Assembly (NCBI GenBank): GCA_007570785.1
Contig: ML660211.1
Span: 2,781,947 to 2,845,946 of the forward strand
Direction of reading: 5' to 3'
From: Antilocapra americana
Lineage: Eukaryota; Chordata; Mammalia; Artiodactyla; Antilocapridae
Length of the DNA stretch: 64,000 nucleotides
Shown: piece after piece, positions 1 through 12,605 of the stretch
How positions within the stretch are numbered: the first letter of the stretch is position 1
Layout: the number at the start of each line of letters is the position of its first letter
The notes under the pieces: generated by a model
What the model was told of the DNA's origin: nothing
Database searches by the model: none
The model's input: only the letters and a program-made list of their open reading frames with translations
Position numbers and translations under genes: made by a program

Positions 1-645
1 GTGATCATGCTCAAATTTGTAGATAGAAAGGGAAAATGTGTAGATTTGCAGGCATTATAAAACTAACTACCAACTTTTATTCTTAGCTTGCTGTCTCTCT
101 ACTATATAAGTTTAAGCCACGGATATTGTTAATTTTTCTGTTTTTCAGTACTTCACATTACCAAGTCATTTCATTGTGACAGTGTGATGAAATGCATACG
201 TGCTTTTGAGGAAGATTCATAGGAAACAATACAAATTCCTAAAAATCAAAAGAGACAGATTTATTTGATGTCGTTAATATCTTTTTTCTTCATAGTGGGC
301 CATAAACAAATTTGATAAGCCTTTAAGAAAGATCACTTTACATCTTTGGTTATAATTTTGTTATACATTTGTTTTTTTATTTGCTTTGTAAAGTCTAAGC
401 CCACTGTGGTAGCTTTGCAATCTTAACTCCAAATAAGTCATTGGAATCTGAAATATCATTGTACCTAACTGAGGAGACCAACCTTTTACATGCTTCCATA
501 TTTGCCTCAGAAACAGTTTGTAAATTTTTATATGTATAGATATATTAGATTAAATTGAACATAGCTTGGTCTTTGTTACAATGATGAAATGGGAAAAATG
601 TTACTATACATCTCTTTATAAAGTTTCTTCCTACTTTAATATTGT

Positions 646-790
646 ACATATATATATATATATACACACAGATGTAAACCTATATATACACACATATATA
701 TATATACATATATATATATACTTGTAAACATATATATATACATATATTTGTATAAACATATATTCATATATACAAATACATAAATATATG
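646..790. repeat. Composite TA/CA microsatellite
   Basis: Alternating (TA)n runs with CACA and TGTA interruptions fill the stretch. The minus-strand reading is a spurious Tyr/Ile/Cys-rich ORF. Probably length-polymorphic. Confidence 0.9.
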
Positions 791-1083
791 GGGCCATTTT
801 TTTTGATTCCTTGATCCTTACTGTTCAATTATCCCTTGATTCTACTCTACCACCTGCTGTGTCCCTTTTTCCTGGAAATATGAGGAGGAAAACGAAAGCT
901 TAGGGTAACAAAATTTGCTACCCTAAAATGTCTCTTTGGAGTGTGGATTATTTTGAGCTGAAAACAAACAAGACTCAAAGACAGAAACTTTGACCTTCTC
1001 CTAATTGCCTAAAATAATTTACATAGAGGGCTTGTTATAGCAAGAAATCTGTCACCAGACATTTCATGTAATGAATGTTAGAG

Positions 1084-1219
1084 TTGTTGTTTCAGTTGCT
1101 CAGTTGTGTCCGACTCTGCAATCCCATGGACTATAGCCTGCCAGGCTCTTCTGTTCATGGGATTTCCCAGGCAAGAATCCTGGAGTGGGTTGCCATTTCC
1201 TTCTCCAAGGTGTGGAGAG
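1084..1219 (-). repeat. Bov-tA SINE, partial
   Basis: Antisense copy recognised by the GTTGCTCAGTTGTGTCCGAC start and GGAGTGGGTTGCCATTTCC. It lacks the tRNA-like end and stops at CTTCTCCAAGG. Confidence 0.85.
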
Positions 1220-3508
1220 GGATCCCTTAGAGATCAGAGTTCTCTGTGTCCCCTTGAACCTCTAAGGCTAAGCAAACATTTTTACCAAACATTTGCTTTT
1301 CCATCTGCATGGGCATTGCCTTCTTCCCCTCTGAAGTCCCAGACCACTAACTCCAACACCCTCTTTTGTCTCTAGCTGAAGATGGAACTTAAGGTGAGGG
1401 TTTTAACCATTCTGGTGAGTTACTCACCATTCCTGAGTTTCTCCCACGTGTGCATGTCATTAAGCTTTTGTTTTAATTTTCTCCTATTAATCTGTCTAAT
1501 ATCCATTTAATTCTTAGAGCAACCAGAAGAACCTAGAAGGGCAGAGGAAAATTTCTTCCTCCCAAAGAAAAGTAAATGCTTTCCCTAGTTTGTCTTTGGT
1601 GTGGTTTAAAAAAGAAAAAAACAAAAACAAAAAACAAAAAACTGCTTTTTTTCCCACCTACTAGGTGGCAGGTAGCAATTATTTCCAATTTGTGCTCCCC
1701 TACTAATTTGAGTTAAGGAGATACCAAGACTTAAAGTCTTAAAAGACTAGAAGACTAGAGTGTGGAAGTTGTCTTGTCTGTCAACTGCAGTAAAGGCAAG
1801 CATGAAGAAAGCAACATCTAATGGGCCCTGAATGTAGGAAAGACTTGCAAGGAGGGTAGGTCCATGTCTTCCCTAGGAGAACAGGGGCCTTAAATAATCC
1901 TTACCATGGAGCAATCTTTATTGGAATGAAGAGAGACGATAACGGGAAGTCGGTAATTTTTTAAAGGTGCAAATTGGTTTACCAAGGTGTAGCTTCAGAA
2001 TGAGACTCTTAAATAAAATTGTCTTTATTCCTCTGAGAAATGTTGGGTTTGCTGATAACACCAGTTTTTGTGTCACCTATGACATCAACTGAGTCACCTA
2101 TGACATCCTACTTTTTCTAGGTCATATTGTATACAGAACAAGATTATGTTTCTCAATTAAATACCACCTTTTGTGAGGAGTATAAAGCAAAGAAGTTAAG
2201 ATAAAGTAGTTTAAAGTTTGAAACCAAAAAGAATCACACTAATATGGCTGATTAATAGCATAGATACTAACATAGATACGACTCCTTCTTTCATCATCTG
2301 TTGTTCACACTTTTTGGCCCCTACATTCTCAAGGAGCAAGATCACTAAAATAGTTAGTATTGTTTCATATCTTTATGAATCACTTTCATCTTTAATTTTT
2401 TTTCACAGATTGTTCTTAGGATCATTGAAAAATCACATTGAGGAAAACAAAAACAATACTTTATGGTTGTTTATCAAATGTCAGTCTGGAACTTTGAACC
2501 ACTTTTACTAAAAATCAGTGGATATCTCTTAGATCTTAAAACTTATATTTTTGTTTCCATCAGTGTTAGCTCCTATACATTTGAGTTCAGAAATGACTGC
2601 TATCTGATCCAAAACTGTGATAATTTTTCATATTTAAGGCAGTATAGTAGAAAATATTCAGGAGATGCTTTATCTAATGTTCAGTTTTCTATCAGTTAGA
2701 ATTGTTGTTAGAAGTCTCTAAATGCAAATTTGTTTGGTTGCAAAGCAGAGAGTGGACCAGACCCTCTCTGGGTAGTTCACTTATGACATCAGAGTTTTTG
2801 TGAATAAGAATTTCATTTAGAGACACTTTGTTTTTTATTGTAGTAAAAAGTTTCAAATCTTTATAAAATTTAATATTCAGCAGTAATTCTCTTTTGAGGT
2901 TGTCTAATCTCTCTCCAATATGAAACATAAAATAATATGAATTACATGATCTATTTATGGAGATGGATATCAAGTAAAAATTTAATTCTGGGTGCATGTT
3001 AGCCTAAAATCAAATCCAGATTATATATTTTTTAAATTTCTTATTCTATAAGTAGCAAGAATGGTAACTTTTTAAATAAAATTGATTTACTTAGTTCAAA
3101 CTGTCGAGTTTAATAAAAATGTGCATTGTATTTTAAATTGTTTGGAGATTATAAGTATATTGATTATTTACAAGTTTGTATTGTTACTATAATTCTGATT
3201 TTCTAAATTTTTATAAAATATATATTAAACTGAAGAGTAGCTCAGAAAATGTACAGGTCTTAATATTATTTTTCATTTCCTCCCTTTCTCTTTTTTTATT
3301 ATGGTTTTTGCACCCAGATAAATTTATTCATTTAACTCCTTTCCATTCCCACCTTCATCCACTCAATACCTGCCATCATATGAAAATTCTTAAGGCCAAA
3401 TGATCACAGTCATTTTAAAGGAAACTTAAATTAACCTCACAATGGTATAGAGTGTATTATTTAGTTAATATCATGGTTATAACAAATGGAACTAAAAGAG
3501 AGAAAAAT
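1220..3508. other. Intergenic DNA, nothing recognised
   Basis: AT-rich sequence with an A-rich run near 1608-1640. Short ORFs have no family features. No tandem array or young transposon is visible; old decayed repeats may be present. Confidence 0.5.
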
Positions 3509-3904
3509 GGATGTGAAGAAAGCTGAGCACCGAAGAATTGATGCTTTTGAACTGTGGTGTTGGAGAAGACTCTTGACAGTCCCCTGGACTGCAAGGAGAT
3601 CCAACCAGTCAATCCTAAAGGAAATAAACCCTGAATATTTATTGGAAAGACTGATGCTGATGCTGAAGCTCTAATACTTTGGCTACCTGATGCGAAGAGC
3701 TGACTCACTGGAAAAAAACCCTGATGCTGGGAAAGATTGAGGGCAGGAGGAGAAGGGGACGACAGAGGATGAGATGGCTGGATGGCATCAAGGACTTGAT
3801 GGACATGGGTTTGGGTAGACTCCGGGACAGGGAAGCCTGGTGTGCTGCAATTCATGGGGTCACAAAGAGTCGGACGCAACTGAACTGAACTGAAATGAAC
3901 TGAA
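3509..3904 (+). mobile_element. BovB (RTE) LINE 3' fragment
   Basis: 5'-truncated sense copy from GTGAAGAAAGCTGAGCACCG through the 3' UTR to the terminal (TGAAC)n-like tail. The BovB 3' end is the part most often retained after incomplete reverse transcription. Confidence 0.9.
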
Positions 3905-4849
3905 AGCAAAGTGATGTAAAACAAGGAAGTTAAAAAAACTCTAAATTAAATTTGGCAAAATTATTGAAAATATTACATATTTAAATCATTTTATTTGACT
4001 TTTCTAAGCTCTTCACTTCAATCATCATTTTTTAGCATTTGCTTTGTTGATAATTACTTGTAATTTTAAATATTGAGAAATTTGACAACCGAAGACATTT
4101 CAGGCTTTGACCATGACCCTTGATGTATGTATGAGTAGCAAATGGAAATCTTATATTATGAGCTTTTGTATTTCCACAAAGTGTGGAAACTCCTAGCCTT
4201 TAATACATTATTTCTGTTCTATGCATATTTAAAGGCATCTAGATTACTCCTGGTGCCTAATAAACCCTCTCTATCTCAGTTTTAAATATTCTTCTTTCTT
4301 TAGCAGAAGAAACCAGCTTTCCAGTGTTTAATTCTGTAGGTTTAATTCTTCTTTCTTAAAAGCCATTCCTAGAACATGCCAGGGAATGTGATATTGAGAA
4401 ACTGAAGCTGTGCAGGCTCTTTGCTCTTTTAATCTCATAACAATTCTTACAACGCATGTGTTGTCCAGAACCAGTCTCCCAGCATGAATAATGGGGGCCA
4501 TTTTAATTGTCTTCCATTTGGACCTTAAATTCTCTGCTTGATTTTGCTGATCTAATTATATAATGTCTATGTTCATTATGGACCGGGAAGGTTTAAGTAT
4601 GTTTCCTATTGCTAGGATCAGAGAATGACTCACATATTCCTTTAACCCACATGACTGCTGGGCAAGACCTGCCTCTGAGAAGTGGTGTACTCAGTATCCA
4701 TTAAAAATTAGTGGAACTGGCCTTGCTGAATATATATATATATATTTATGCATCCATTTTATTACTTATATTTAACTTGTATATTACTTATTTTGATATT
4801 TTGAGATACTATATGACTTATATTGGGTTTTCCTTGAACCAGACCTAGA

Positions 4850-5215
4850 TGCAAATATTTGAATGCAAATAATTCATTTAGGAGATGATCATGAAGACTC
4901 TGAAAGAAAAAAAGGGAAAACAGAAATCGGGGCAAGAGAAAAGTCAAATAAAGGTGCATTTATTAATAGTTTATCACTGTGATCAAGGGATTCAATTCCA
5001 TTGGATGAATTTCTGAAAAACTTGCCTCTGAACGATCCTACCAGGCAATGGGAGCCTAGGACATTGGTGTACAAACCCCGCCCTGGGCAGAAGATCACTC
5101 TGGGCACATCCCCATCCCTCTCACATCCCTCTCAGAAATCACAGTTTGAGGTACACTCAGGTGCCTCAATGACAACTGAGATATGGCATCAGAAGGACTG
5201 CTCGTACTAGTCTAG
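4850..5215 (-). mobile_element. Left LTR-like segment of an ERVL-type relic
   Basis: Shares a diverged order of motifs with 9237-9545: a GGAGATGATC block, then an A/G-rich tract, then GGATTC followed by a CCA-TGG block. The spacing and the antisense pol remnants between suggest the 3' LTR of an old provirus on the minus strand. MLT2-like by memory. The match was judged by eye. Confidence 0.4.
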
Positions 5216-5542
5216 ATTACCTTCATCCTAAAACACATTTCTTCTGATAGAGATTAATCTCCTGGTGGAGTGACTCACATTTTCATTCCTGAGTGATATG
5301 AGATTCGGGTTATCTTGATTTTGTCAGGCTATTGTTTTCTTAATATTGTTACTGAGCATGAGAACATCAAAAGATGCCCTAGCATGTTAATCAAGTTCCA
5401 AGACATATTTCTTTTTGTTCTCAATATGAATCATCTCTAGATAGGTATGACAGTAATTGCTTTCTTTGTATTCGAGTCTGTTGGTGTAAAGTGTCCAAGA
5501 TGACTTGGTATCAGTTGTAACTTTGGGGTTTTTAAAATTCTT

Positions 5543-5807
5543 TTTATTATATCTCTGACCTTACTAGGCCTTTGTTGCTGTGTGCAGGCTTTCTGTAGTT
5601 GAGGCAATCGGGGGCTCCTCTCTAGTTGCAGTGTGTGGGCTTCTCACTATGGTGGCTTCTCTTGTTGTGGAACATGGACTCATTAGTTGTCACCCATGGG
5701 CTTAGTTGCCCCACAGCATGTGGAATCTTCCCAGACCAAGGAATGGATCTGTGGATCCCCTGCATTAGCAGGTGGATTCTTAACCACTGGACCATCAAGA
5801 AAGTCCC
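5543..5807 (-). repeat. CHR-type tRNA-derived SINE
   Basis: Antisense copy with the pattern CTTGTTGTGGAACATGGACTC, CCACAGCATGTGGAATCTTCC and a terminal AACCACTGGACCATCAAGAAAG. This family is shared by ruminants, hippos and whales. It sits inside the ERVL relic. Confidence 0.85.
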
Positions 5808-6017
5808 TAGCTTTGGGTTTAATGAAACTCTTACTGTGTCTTTTGGTTGAAGAAGCAACCCCTTCTTCACCAATATAGGGCACTGGGATCAATCACAATT
5901 GGGTTTCATGGGAAGGAAGCAAAAATTCCCTAGATAGATGACTGAGAACCTTCTGTCTGATGGTTCTTGGTTCAGTGTGTCCTAGCTCTTGGACATACAG
6001 CACCATCTAATCATCAT

Positions 6018-6313
6018 GGAAATCAGTCCTCAATGTTCATTGGAAGGACTGATGCTGAAGCTGAAACACCAATATTTGGCCACCTGATGTGAAGAACTGA
6101 CCCCTTGGGGAAGACCCTGATGCTGGGAAAGATTGAAGGCAGGAGGGGGAGAAGGGAATTACAGAGGATGGGATGGTTGGATGGTATCACCAACTTGATG
6201 GACTTAAATTTGAACAAGCTCTGGGAGTTGGTGATGGACAGAGAAACCTGGCATGCTGCAGTGCAGGGGGTCACAGAGAGTTGGCATGACTGCGTGACTG
6301 AACTGAACTGAAC
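6018..6313 (+). mobile_element. BovB LINE 3' fragment
   Basis: Sense copy from ATCAGTCCTCAATGTTC to the terminal CTGAACTGAACTGAAC. It is 5' truncated and inserted in the ERVL relic. Confidence 0.9.
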
Positions 6314-6315
6314 AA

Positions 6316-9236
6316 TGTTTATACCACATTCTGAAGGAGATGGCCCCACCTCAGGAGAGTGTGTCCTCCTAGTTATAGCTGTAGATGAAACTTTGAGTAT
6401 TCATTAGGGCATGAACTTCTGGACGATATACTGTACGAAAGGACTGGTGACTCTTATGGGTGCATGTTCAGTATTACATCTCCTTTGCTATAAAATGACT
6501 TCCTTGGTCTAAAGCAATGCTATTTAGTATACTACACCAGTAAATCTTTCATAATTAGGACAGTAGTGCTTGTGAAAGGGAAAAAAGCCCATCATTCTAG
6601 AATAAGTTTCAGTTGCAATAAGGATGAATTATTGCTCACTGCATGAAAGAAAGGATTTGATGTATATAACTTGCTCATAAGTGATTCTCTGCCGTTGAAA
6701 GTTCAGATATTCAGCAATATCTGTAACTAAATATAAAAGCCTTAATAAAGCTGAATCCTTGCCTTTGTGCTCATGGATAACCTTTATCCTTGCTAACATG
6801 TATAGATATTCTGTTCACTGATTAAATGTGTAAGCAATGGATGGTCAAAGACAGAAGCCATCTGATCGAAAACAGGTCAAAGACGAAGACTGACATCTAC
6901 TGGATAAGTCATCGTATCCACCTAGTTGTTAAGCATCTTCTCTGCAGTAGTAGATCTCTTGTAGACATTGACATGACACATAAGAACATTCATATTTCAG
7001 GTCCATTCACATAGACCCACTTATATTCCTTCTCACTCTGACTCCTTTATTAAATGCTCTTGTACTGTTTCTTCTGGTTTCTAATGAAGCCATTTGCCAT
7101 TGCCCAGCAACCAGTATGTGCCTTTATCTCCACTGCTTCTTCCTCCCTGGAAGGAAATAGGGGATTGTGTTGCCTAATGTTCTTACCACCAAGATGATTT
7201 CTCTTCACCATGTCCTTAGGGCCACCTCTGAGTGGAACTGTGTGTGAAAGTTCCTATTTCTGGCTTCCCCTCAGACACCAAGCTCTGGAGTCACCTGATA
7301 AATGGCTTGAAGAAGTATTATAAAGATACTTCTAGAAAGTGATTGCCTCCAAAACTCAAAAGGGATCACCATATACTTCTTTCATAGTGGTAAGAATGTA
7401 CTAACTTTTCTGTTACAATATAGTGGATGCCCCCCTCCTCCCTAAGATTATTAGAACTGCTAGAAATTTTACTGATGGAACAGAACTCTGATTATTGAAA
7501 AGTTTTCCTTTTACCCTCTGGCATATATATGTGTGTCTTACCAGGGGATCCATTATATTCTTGATACTTCTGTTCATTAGGTTCAATTAGCATAAAGTCA
7601 TCAGCATGGTGGACCAGTGAGATAACCTTCAAAGATTCAAGAAGATTAATTTTTATAATAGAGAGTAGGGGAGTTAAAATAACCCTTGGAAAGACAGTGA
7701 ATATGGTTTGATTTCTTTCTTAAGTGAATATAAACATCTTTTCTGATGAGGAAACCACATTCTCTGGATTAGGACTTGGCAAACTATAACCCATGGGCCT
7801 ATAATCCAGTTTATATAAATAAAGTTTTGTTGGAATACAGTCACAACCATTTATTTAAGTATTGTCTGTATCTGCTTTTGTGCTGCAATGAGAGACATGA
7901 GTAATTGAGACATCAAATATATGGCCTCCAAGTCTAAAATATTTCCTACATGGCCCTTAAAGAAAGATTGCTGACTCCAGCTCTAGTTCAAAAACCCCCT
8001 AATAAGTGCCAGAAGAAGTTGATTTCTGACAAAATATACCATCATATTTAACACAACAGCTGCAGCTGGTCCACTGTTTGCTTAAGTTAATGATAACTTA
8101 TCATCATCCCCATGACCCACATTTTTGAAACCATATTGATGTGATGGAAGGGGCTACTTTTATGACTAATATTTATAACTCCACCCATGAGGCAGTATTG
8201 TCTCAGATTTACTATCATGGTTAATGGAGGTAGTTCTAGGAAACTTGACCTTTTGTGCCATAATGACTCTTTTTCCACTGGCCACAGAGTTTTAACCTGT
8301 GATAAGTTTATCTAGTTCAATGATATGCCCTGAGAACAGAGAAACATCTGAGAACCATCTCAGCAAACTGATAAAACTGTATGCAACTGTTTTTGCCAGA
8401 AAATTAAATATTGAGTCTTTGGAGACTCAGGAGGGTACCCCCATATTGGTCACTTTTTCCTGTATCCAGTCTTGTACCCTACCACCCTGCTAGCCTAATA
8501 CCCTCAAGATCCCCCCAGATAGGCTCCCATCTTCCTGCTAACATGCCTTAATTAGATCTTGCAGCTGTCCTGCAAGCTGAGTAAGCTGCTTCTTCCAATA
8601 GGTGGACCATGATGCCGGGAGGATGGGCAAATATTGTCCTGAGGTGTGAACCGCAGGTGAAGGCTCTGCTTCTTGTGTAGGCAGTTGCGCAGTGGCAGGC
8701 TTCAGTGCAGCAAGACCTGGGAATGGAGACTCCTCAGTAGCCAGGAGGGCTCAGGGGAAACAGGATTCGAGCTTCTCAAGCGTTTGACTAAAGGCCCCCA
8801 GCCTTGGTCTCAAGGTCTGACTCCTTCTCTGTCAGAGTCCTCATTTGAGCACAGGTGACCTGCCAAAGCTGTGTATTCTGTCTCCTTTGTGTCTCAAGAT
8901 CTTTAGGATCTAATTCTAGACAAAATTAATCAGGCCAGTGTTTCTTCAAGCTGCTCAGGAAACAAATCTGTTCAAATGATGCTACTTGATCATTGACTGC
9001 CTTGAGCCTGTCATTGCTCTGTAAACTTCTAGGGCAGGTAACTCCACAGTTCTCACAGTGACCTTTGCCCTCACATCATCAAGTGCTACCTTCCCTTCTA
9101 CCTCACCCCAATCCAGTAGAAATAATTTAAAGAAGTGTGATGCTACAGCATGCCAGGCCTTATGATGCCCCTACTAATGTGCCACCCATTACCACCTGGT
9201 TGCAAGAGGACTGATTACAGAATGTCTTCATCTGGG
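6316..9236 (-). mobile_element. Decayed ERVL-like internal region (pol and flanks)
   Basis: On the minus strand around 7640-7560 one frame reads LVHHADDFMLIEP, which resembles the catalytic xxDD block of endogenous retrovirus reverse transcriptase. Flanking sequence at 6400-6600 and 7000-7330 looks like ERVL integrase and RNase H DNA by recollection of antisense consensus. No continuous ORF survives, so it is inactive. It is interrupted by a hAT MITE and lies between two LTR-like segments. It could belong to a different ERV class. Confidence 0.5.
7770..7980 (-). mobile_element. hAT-Charlie MITE (MER3-like)
   Basis: Short nonautonomous DNA transposon starting TAGGACTTGGCAAACT and ending GATTGCTGACTCCAG, with imperfect terminal inverted repeats. 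Its centre contains AAATAAAGTTTTGTTGGAA. The flanking 8-mers CTCTGGAT and CTCTAGTT (6 of 8 matching) look like a decayed hAT target duplication. The family name is uncertain. Confidence 0.75.
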
Positions 9237-9545
9237 GTCATTCCAAGAACAAACTTTATTAGATTTGTTCCCACAAAAGCAGACCTAACAGAAAGATGTG
9301 ATTGTAAAGTATTTCATGTGGGAGATGATCCCAGGAAACACACCCGAAGCAGTAGGGACTATGGCTTAAGGAAAAGTGAGAAGCCAATAATGGGGTTGCT
9401 ATAAAATGGGTTACCATTGTGGGGAGCTGGGATTCGGTACCACTGGGAGCTTTCTAAGCAGCACAGGCCACATTTGTCCCACTAGAGGATGGGAATGTTG
9501 AGACATTTATTCATTGTCCTCGTTTCTCCATTTTTTGAAGATCAG
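9237..9545 (-). mobile_element. Right LTR-like segment of the ERVL-type relic
   Basis: Partner of 4850-5215 by shared motif order (GTGGGAGATGATCCC, then GGGATTCGGTACCACTGGG). It would be the 5' LTR of a minus-strand provirus. Boundaries are approximate. Confidence 0.4.
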
Positions 9546-11332
9546 CCCCCAGGAGATGAATTCCTGGATGAAGTGAAATAGTCTCTGGTACCCGGGAAAG
9601 CCCTCAGGCAGAGAAGGATGAGCAGATACTGAAGGTGAGAAATTGTCACTGTGTCTGGAGTTTCAGTAAGACATAAACATTAAAAGGATGCTGCGGTATG
9701 AGGTTCAACAATGTCTTCTCTGTATTTATTGAAGTGATGTCACCACTGCTCCAAAGATTTTTCCTATCTCCGTTTGCACTTGCCCTTCGCACACGCAGTT
9801 TTTGGAATGGGTTGTGCTCAAAGGACCAGAAAGTGCTTCACACAAGCTGGAAAGAATGGCTGTTACTGTACCTGAGTTAAAAGCTTTTACTTATATAGCA
9901 AGGAAAGGTTTTTCCCCAAAGCCTCTTCCTAAGTCCATTTGTTTAAAGCGAACAAGTGACTATTGTCAGGAATCGGTAACTCCCTTTTACACTGATATGT
10001 AATTGTGTTTTTCACTCTGGAAGCTTTTTTAAGTAGAAAGTTTATAAGTAGAGAAATCTATTTACCTATCTTTTGATGTGCTTTTCACGTGTAGGGTGGG
10101 GCATCAAGAACTCTTTGGGAATCAGAAAAAAAATGAGAACCCTGAAACAAAACCACTAGGTGGAATTTGAGGGCTCTGAGAAGCTCCAGTTCTTTGTGTC
10201 TCTGCACAGAAAGAGGCAAAGGGATAGATGAGAAGTTATTTATTAGAATAAGAAAATTGTGATGGCTATAAATGGGCAGTTGAGCAATGGTTGTGCTGCC
10301 CTGAGTACTTAGTGGGTTACAATTTTATAATCAAAGGAAAAGAGGGAAGAGGGAGAAAACCACCTTCCTTGTTCTTGAAGTATTCCATCATTAACTCCTC
10401 CTATATGTCAGGTGGGGAAGATTTTGACTCCCTATGGCTCATCTGGGCCAGTCATGGCACTATGGAAAATTTATATCAGGTCTCAATTTAATTAGGGTCT
10501 TCACTTTGAAGTGCCATCTTTTCCCCTAAATTATTGTGCAGAGAGCATGTCCTAGGGGTCATTAACATTGCCATCACTGGGCAGGATATAGGCCTCATGT
10601 TTCCACTGTTGTTTTATTGTCTTGAGACGTGATGCATATCACCATTGCATGGTTTTGTTGCTAAGCAAGTTGGATTGGTTTTGCTGTTACACAAGCCTGT
10701 CTGGCTTTGATGCTAAGCAACTTGGTCAGCTGCATGAGTCAACCAAGCCCACATTATTTCAGGACCCTCCCATTGCTTTCTTGAGTGGTCAATAAGCAGA
10801 GATTCTTGCTGTCTCTTAAAATGTAACTTCCTAGAAGTACAGTTTCCAGAATTGCTTAGACTAGGGAATAGGTTTACGAGATTATCACCATCCCAAGTAT
10901 TTATTGCTATGTTGCCTTTTGCAATCATCTCTCAGCTACATGCTCTAATTTCCGCTGAACTGAATATAACCTCTGCACAACAATAGTAATTGTATTCCTC
11001 AAGTGACTCTCAGATGGGAAGCCTATTTTAACTTCCAGTTACTTCTTCCTTCAGTATAAACATGAAGGAAGTATATACATGGGCAGATCAATGTCTTCTA
11101 TTAACAGTGCATCTTTGGGTTCATTGTGAGTTTTTAATGAATAGATCATTAAAATTAATGCTTCTCTGACTTAGGTTTCCGTAGACTTTTTAAAATAATG
11201 AGTTTTATCTCCCACTAGGGTTCACAATGATATCTCCATTCTAGGTCTTCTAAGTTTCTGTTATGGGTCTCAGTCAGACAGACTTTCTTCTCATTGGCAA
11301 TATCTTTTTCTCTTCTCTCTGTTTATTAAGTC
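9546..11332. other. Intergenic DNA with an internal duplicated motif
   Basis: No gene or clear transposon was recognised. Two near-copies of a TGCTAAGCAA palindrome-like block lie 52 bp apart at 10657-10669 and 10709-10721. Short ORFs are unsupported. Confidence 0.5.
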
Positions 11333-11340
11333 CTATATAT

Positions 11341-11973
11341 CCAGGGTCCCCAAACCCAGGCCATGGACCAGTACCAGTTCATGGCCTGTTAGGAACTGGG
11401 CTACATAGCAAGAGGTGAGTGGCAGGTGAATGAGCGAAGCTTCATCTGTATTTACAGTTGCTCCCCATTGCTTGCACTCCTATCTGAGCTCTGTGTCCTG
11501 ACAGATCAGCAGTAGCATTAGATTCTCATAGGAGTGCAAACCATACTATGAACTGTTCATGTCAGGGATCTATGTTGAACACTCCAAATGAGAATCTAAT
11601 GCCTGATGGTCTGATTCTGCATTATGGTTGTTGTTTAGTTGCTCAGTCATGTCCAACTATTTGCAACCCCATGGACTACCAGTAGCCCACCAGGCTCCTT
11701 GTCCATGGGATTTCCCAGGCAAGAAGACTGGAGGGGGTTGCTAATTCCGTCTCCAGGGGATCTTCCCAACCCAGGGATTGAAGCTGTATCTCCTGCATTG
11801 TAGGCAGGTTCTTTACCACTGAGTCATCAAGAAAGCCAATAATAGAAATAAAGTGCACAATAAATATAATGCACTTGAATCATCATGAAACCATCCCCCC
11901 TCCACCCTAGGTCTGTGGAAAAAGTGGCTTCCACAAACCCAGGTCCTGGTGCCAAAATGGTTGGGAACTGTTG
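11341..11973. mobile_element. hAT-type MITE with perfect 8-bp TSD, split by a SINE
   Basis: Starts CCAGGGTCCCCAAACCC and ends GGTTGGGAACTGTTG, matching the GGTCCCCAAC-type terminal inverted repeats of a mammalian hAT-Charlie family. The target duplication CTATATAT is exact at 11333-11340 and 11974-11981. The interior includes GATTCTCATAGGAGTGC and its partial inverted partner. Confidence 0.85.
11627..11837 (-). repeat. Bov-tA SINE nested in hAT MITE
   Basis: Antisense copy from TTGTTTAGTTGCTCAGTC to GAGTCATCAAGAAAGCC, the tRNA-derived end. The hAT sequence resumes as AATAATAGAAATAAAGTGC, so part of the MITE is missing at the junction. Confidence 0.9.
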
Positions 11974-12137
11974 CTATATATGCTCTAAAATCTAATTAAA
12001 GTGTCTTTTAAAAAAAATTTTAAGAAAATGTTCCCCAATGAAGGGCATTTTGTGGTAATATGGCATTTATATAAACTCAGATCTTTTGGACATGCCCCTT
12101 TCACATCAGCTCTCTGACTACCTTGAAAAGTAAAATT

Positions 12138-12337
12138 GTTAGTTGGTCAGTGGTGTCAGACTCTTTGGAACCCCATGGACTGTAACCCTCCATGCTTCTC
12201 TGCATGGAATTTTCCAGGCAAGAATACTAGAGTGGGTTGCCATTCCCTTCTCCAGGGATCTTCCCAACTCAGGGATTGAACCCAGGTCTCCCACATTGCA
12301 AGCAGATTCTTTACCTTCTGAACCACCAAGGACTACC
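12138..12337 (-). repeat. Bov-tA SINE
   Basis: Antisense copy from AGTTGGTCAGTGGTGTCAG to AACCACCAAGGACTACC. Diverged, so not among the youngest copies. Confidence 0.88.
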
Positions 12338-12394
12338 TTGCCTTACTCTTAAACTCTTGAATTATGTAATTCCCCAGTCAAAAAATTCAACAAG

Positions 12395-12605
12395 CATACA
12401 TTGAACTACTAATATGAGCCTGGTAGTTTCAAATATACTTTATTTAATTCTCACAAAATACACACAAGAAATGTGTGATTATTTTTATTCTTCAAGGGAA
12501 TAGACTTTCACTAATAGAAAATAATTTCCCCAAGCCACACAACTGACTAATTCCAGCCAATTTAAGAGATTCCCAGATTTCTGACTCTAACTATAATGTG
12601 CTCTT
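12395..12605 (-). repeat. MIR SINE, old
   Basis: Resembles antisense MIR: a TTGA-CTACTAATATGAGCC start, a TTTAATTCTCACAA core, then CCCCAAGCCACACAACTGAC. Strongly diverged. Confidence 0.6.

Noticed and set aside
631..828. 65-codon ORF rich in Tyr, Ile and Cys
   Set aside because: Direct translation of a TA/CA microsatellite.
3457..3924. 155-codon minus-strand ORF
   Set aside because: Antisense of a BovB 3' tail; similar spurious ORFs appear at other BovB copies.
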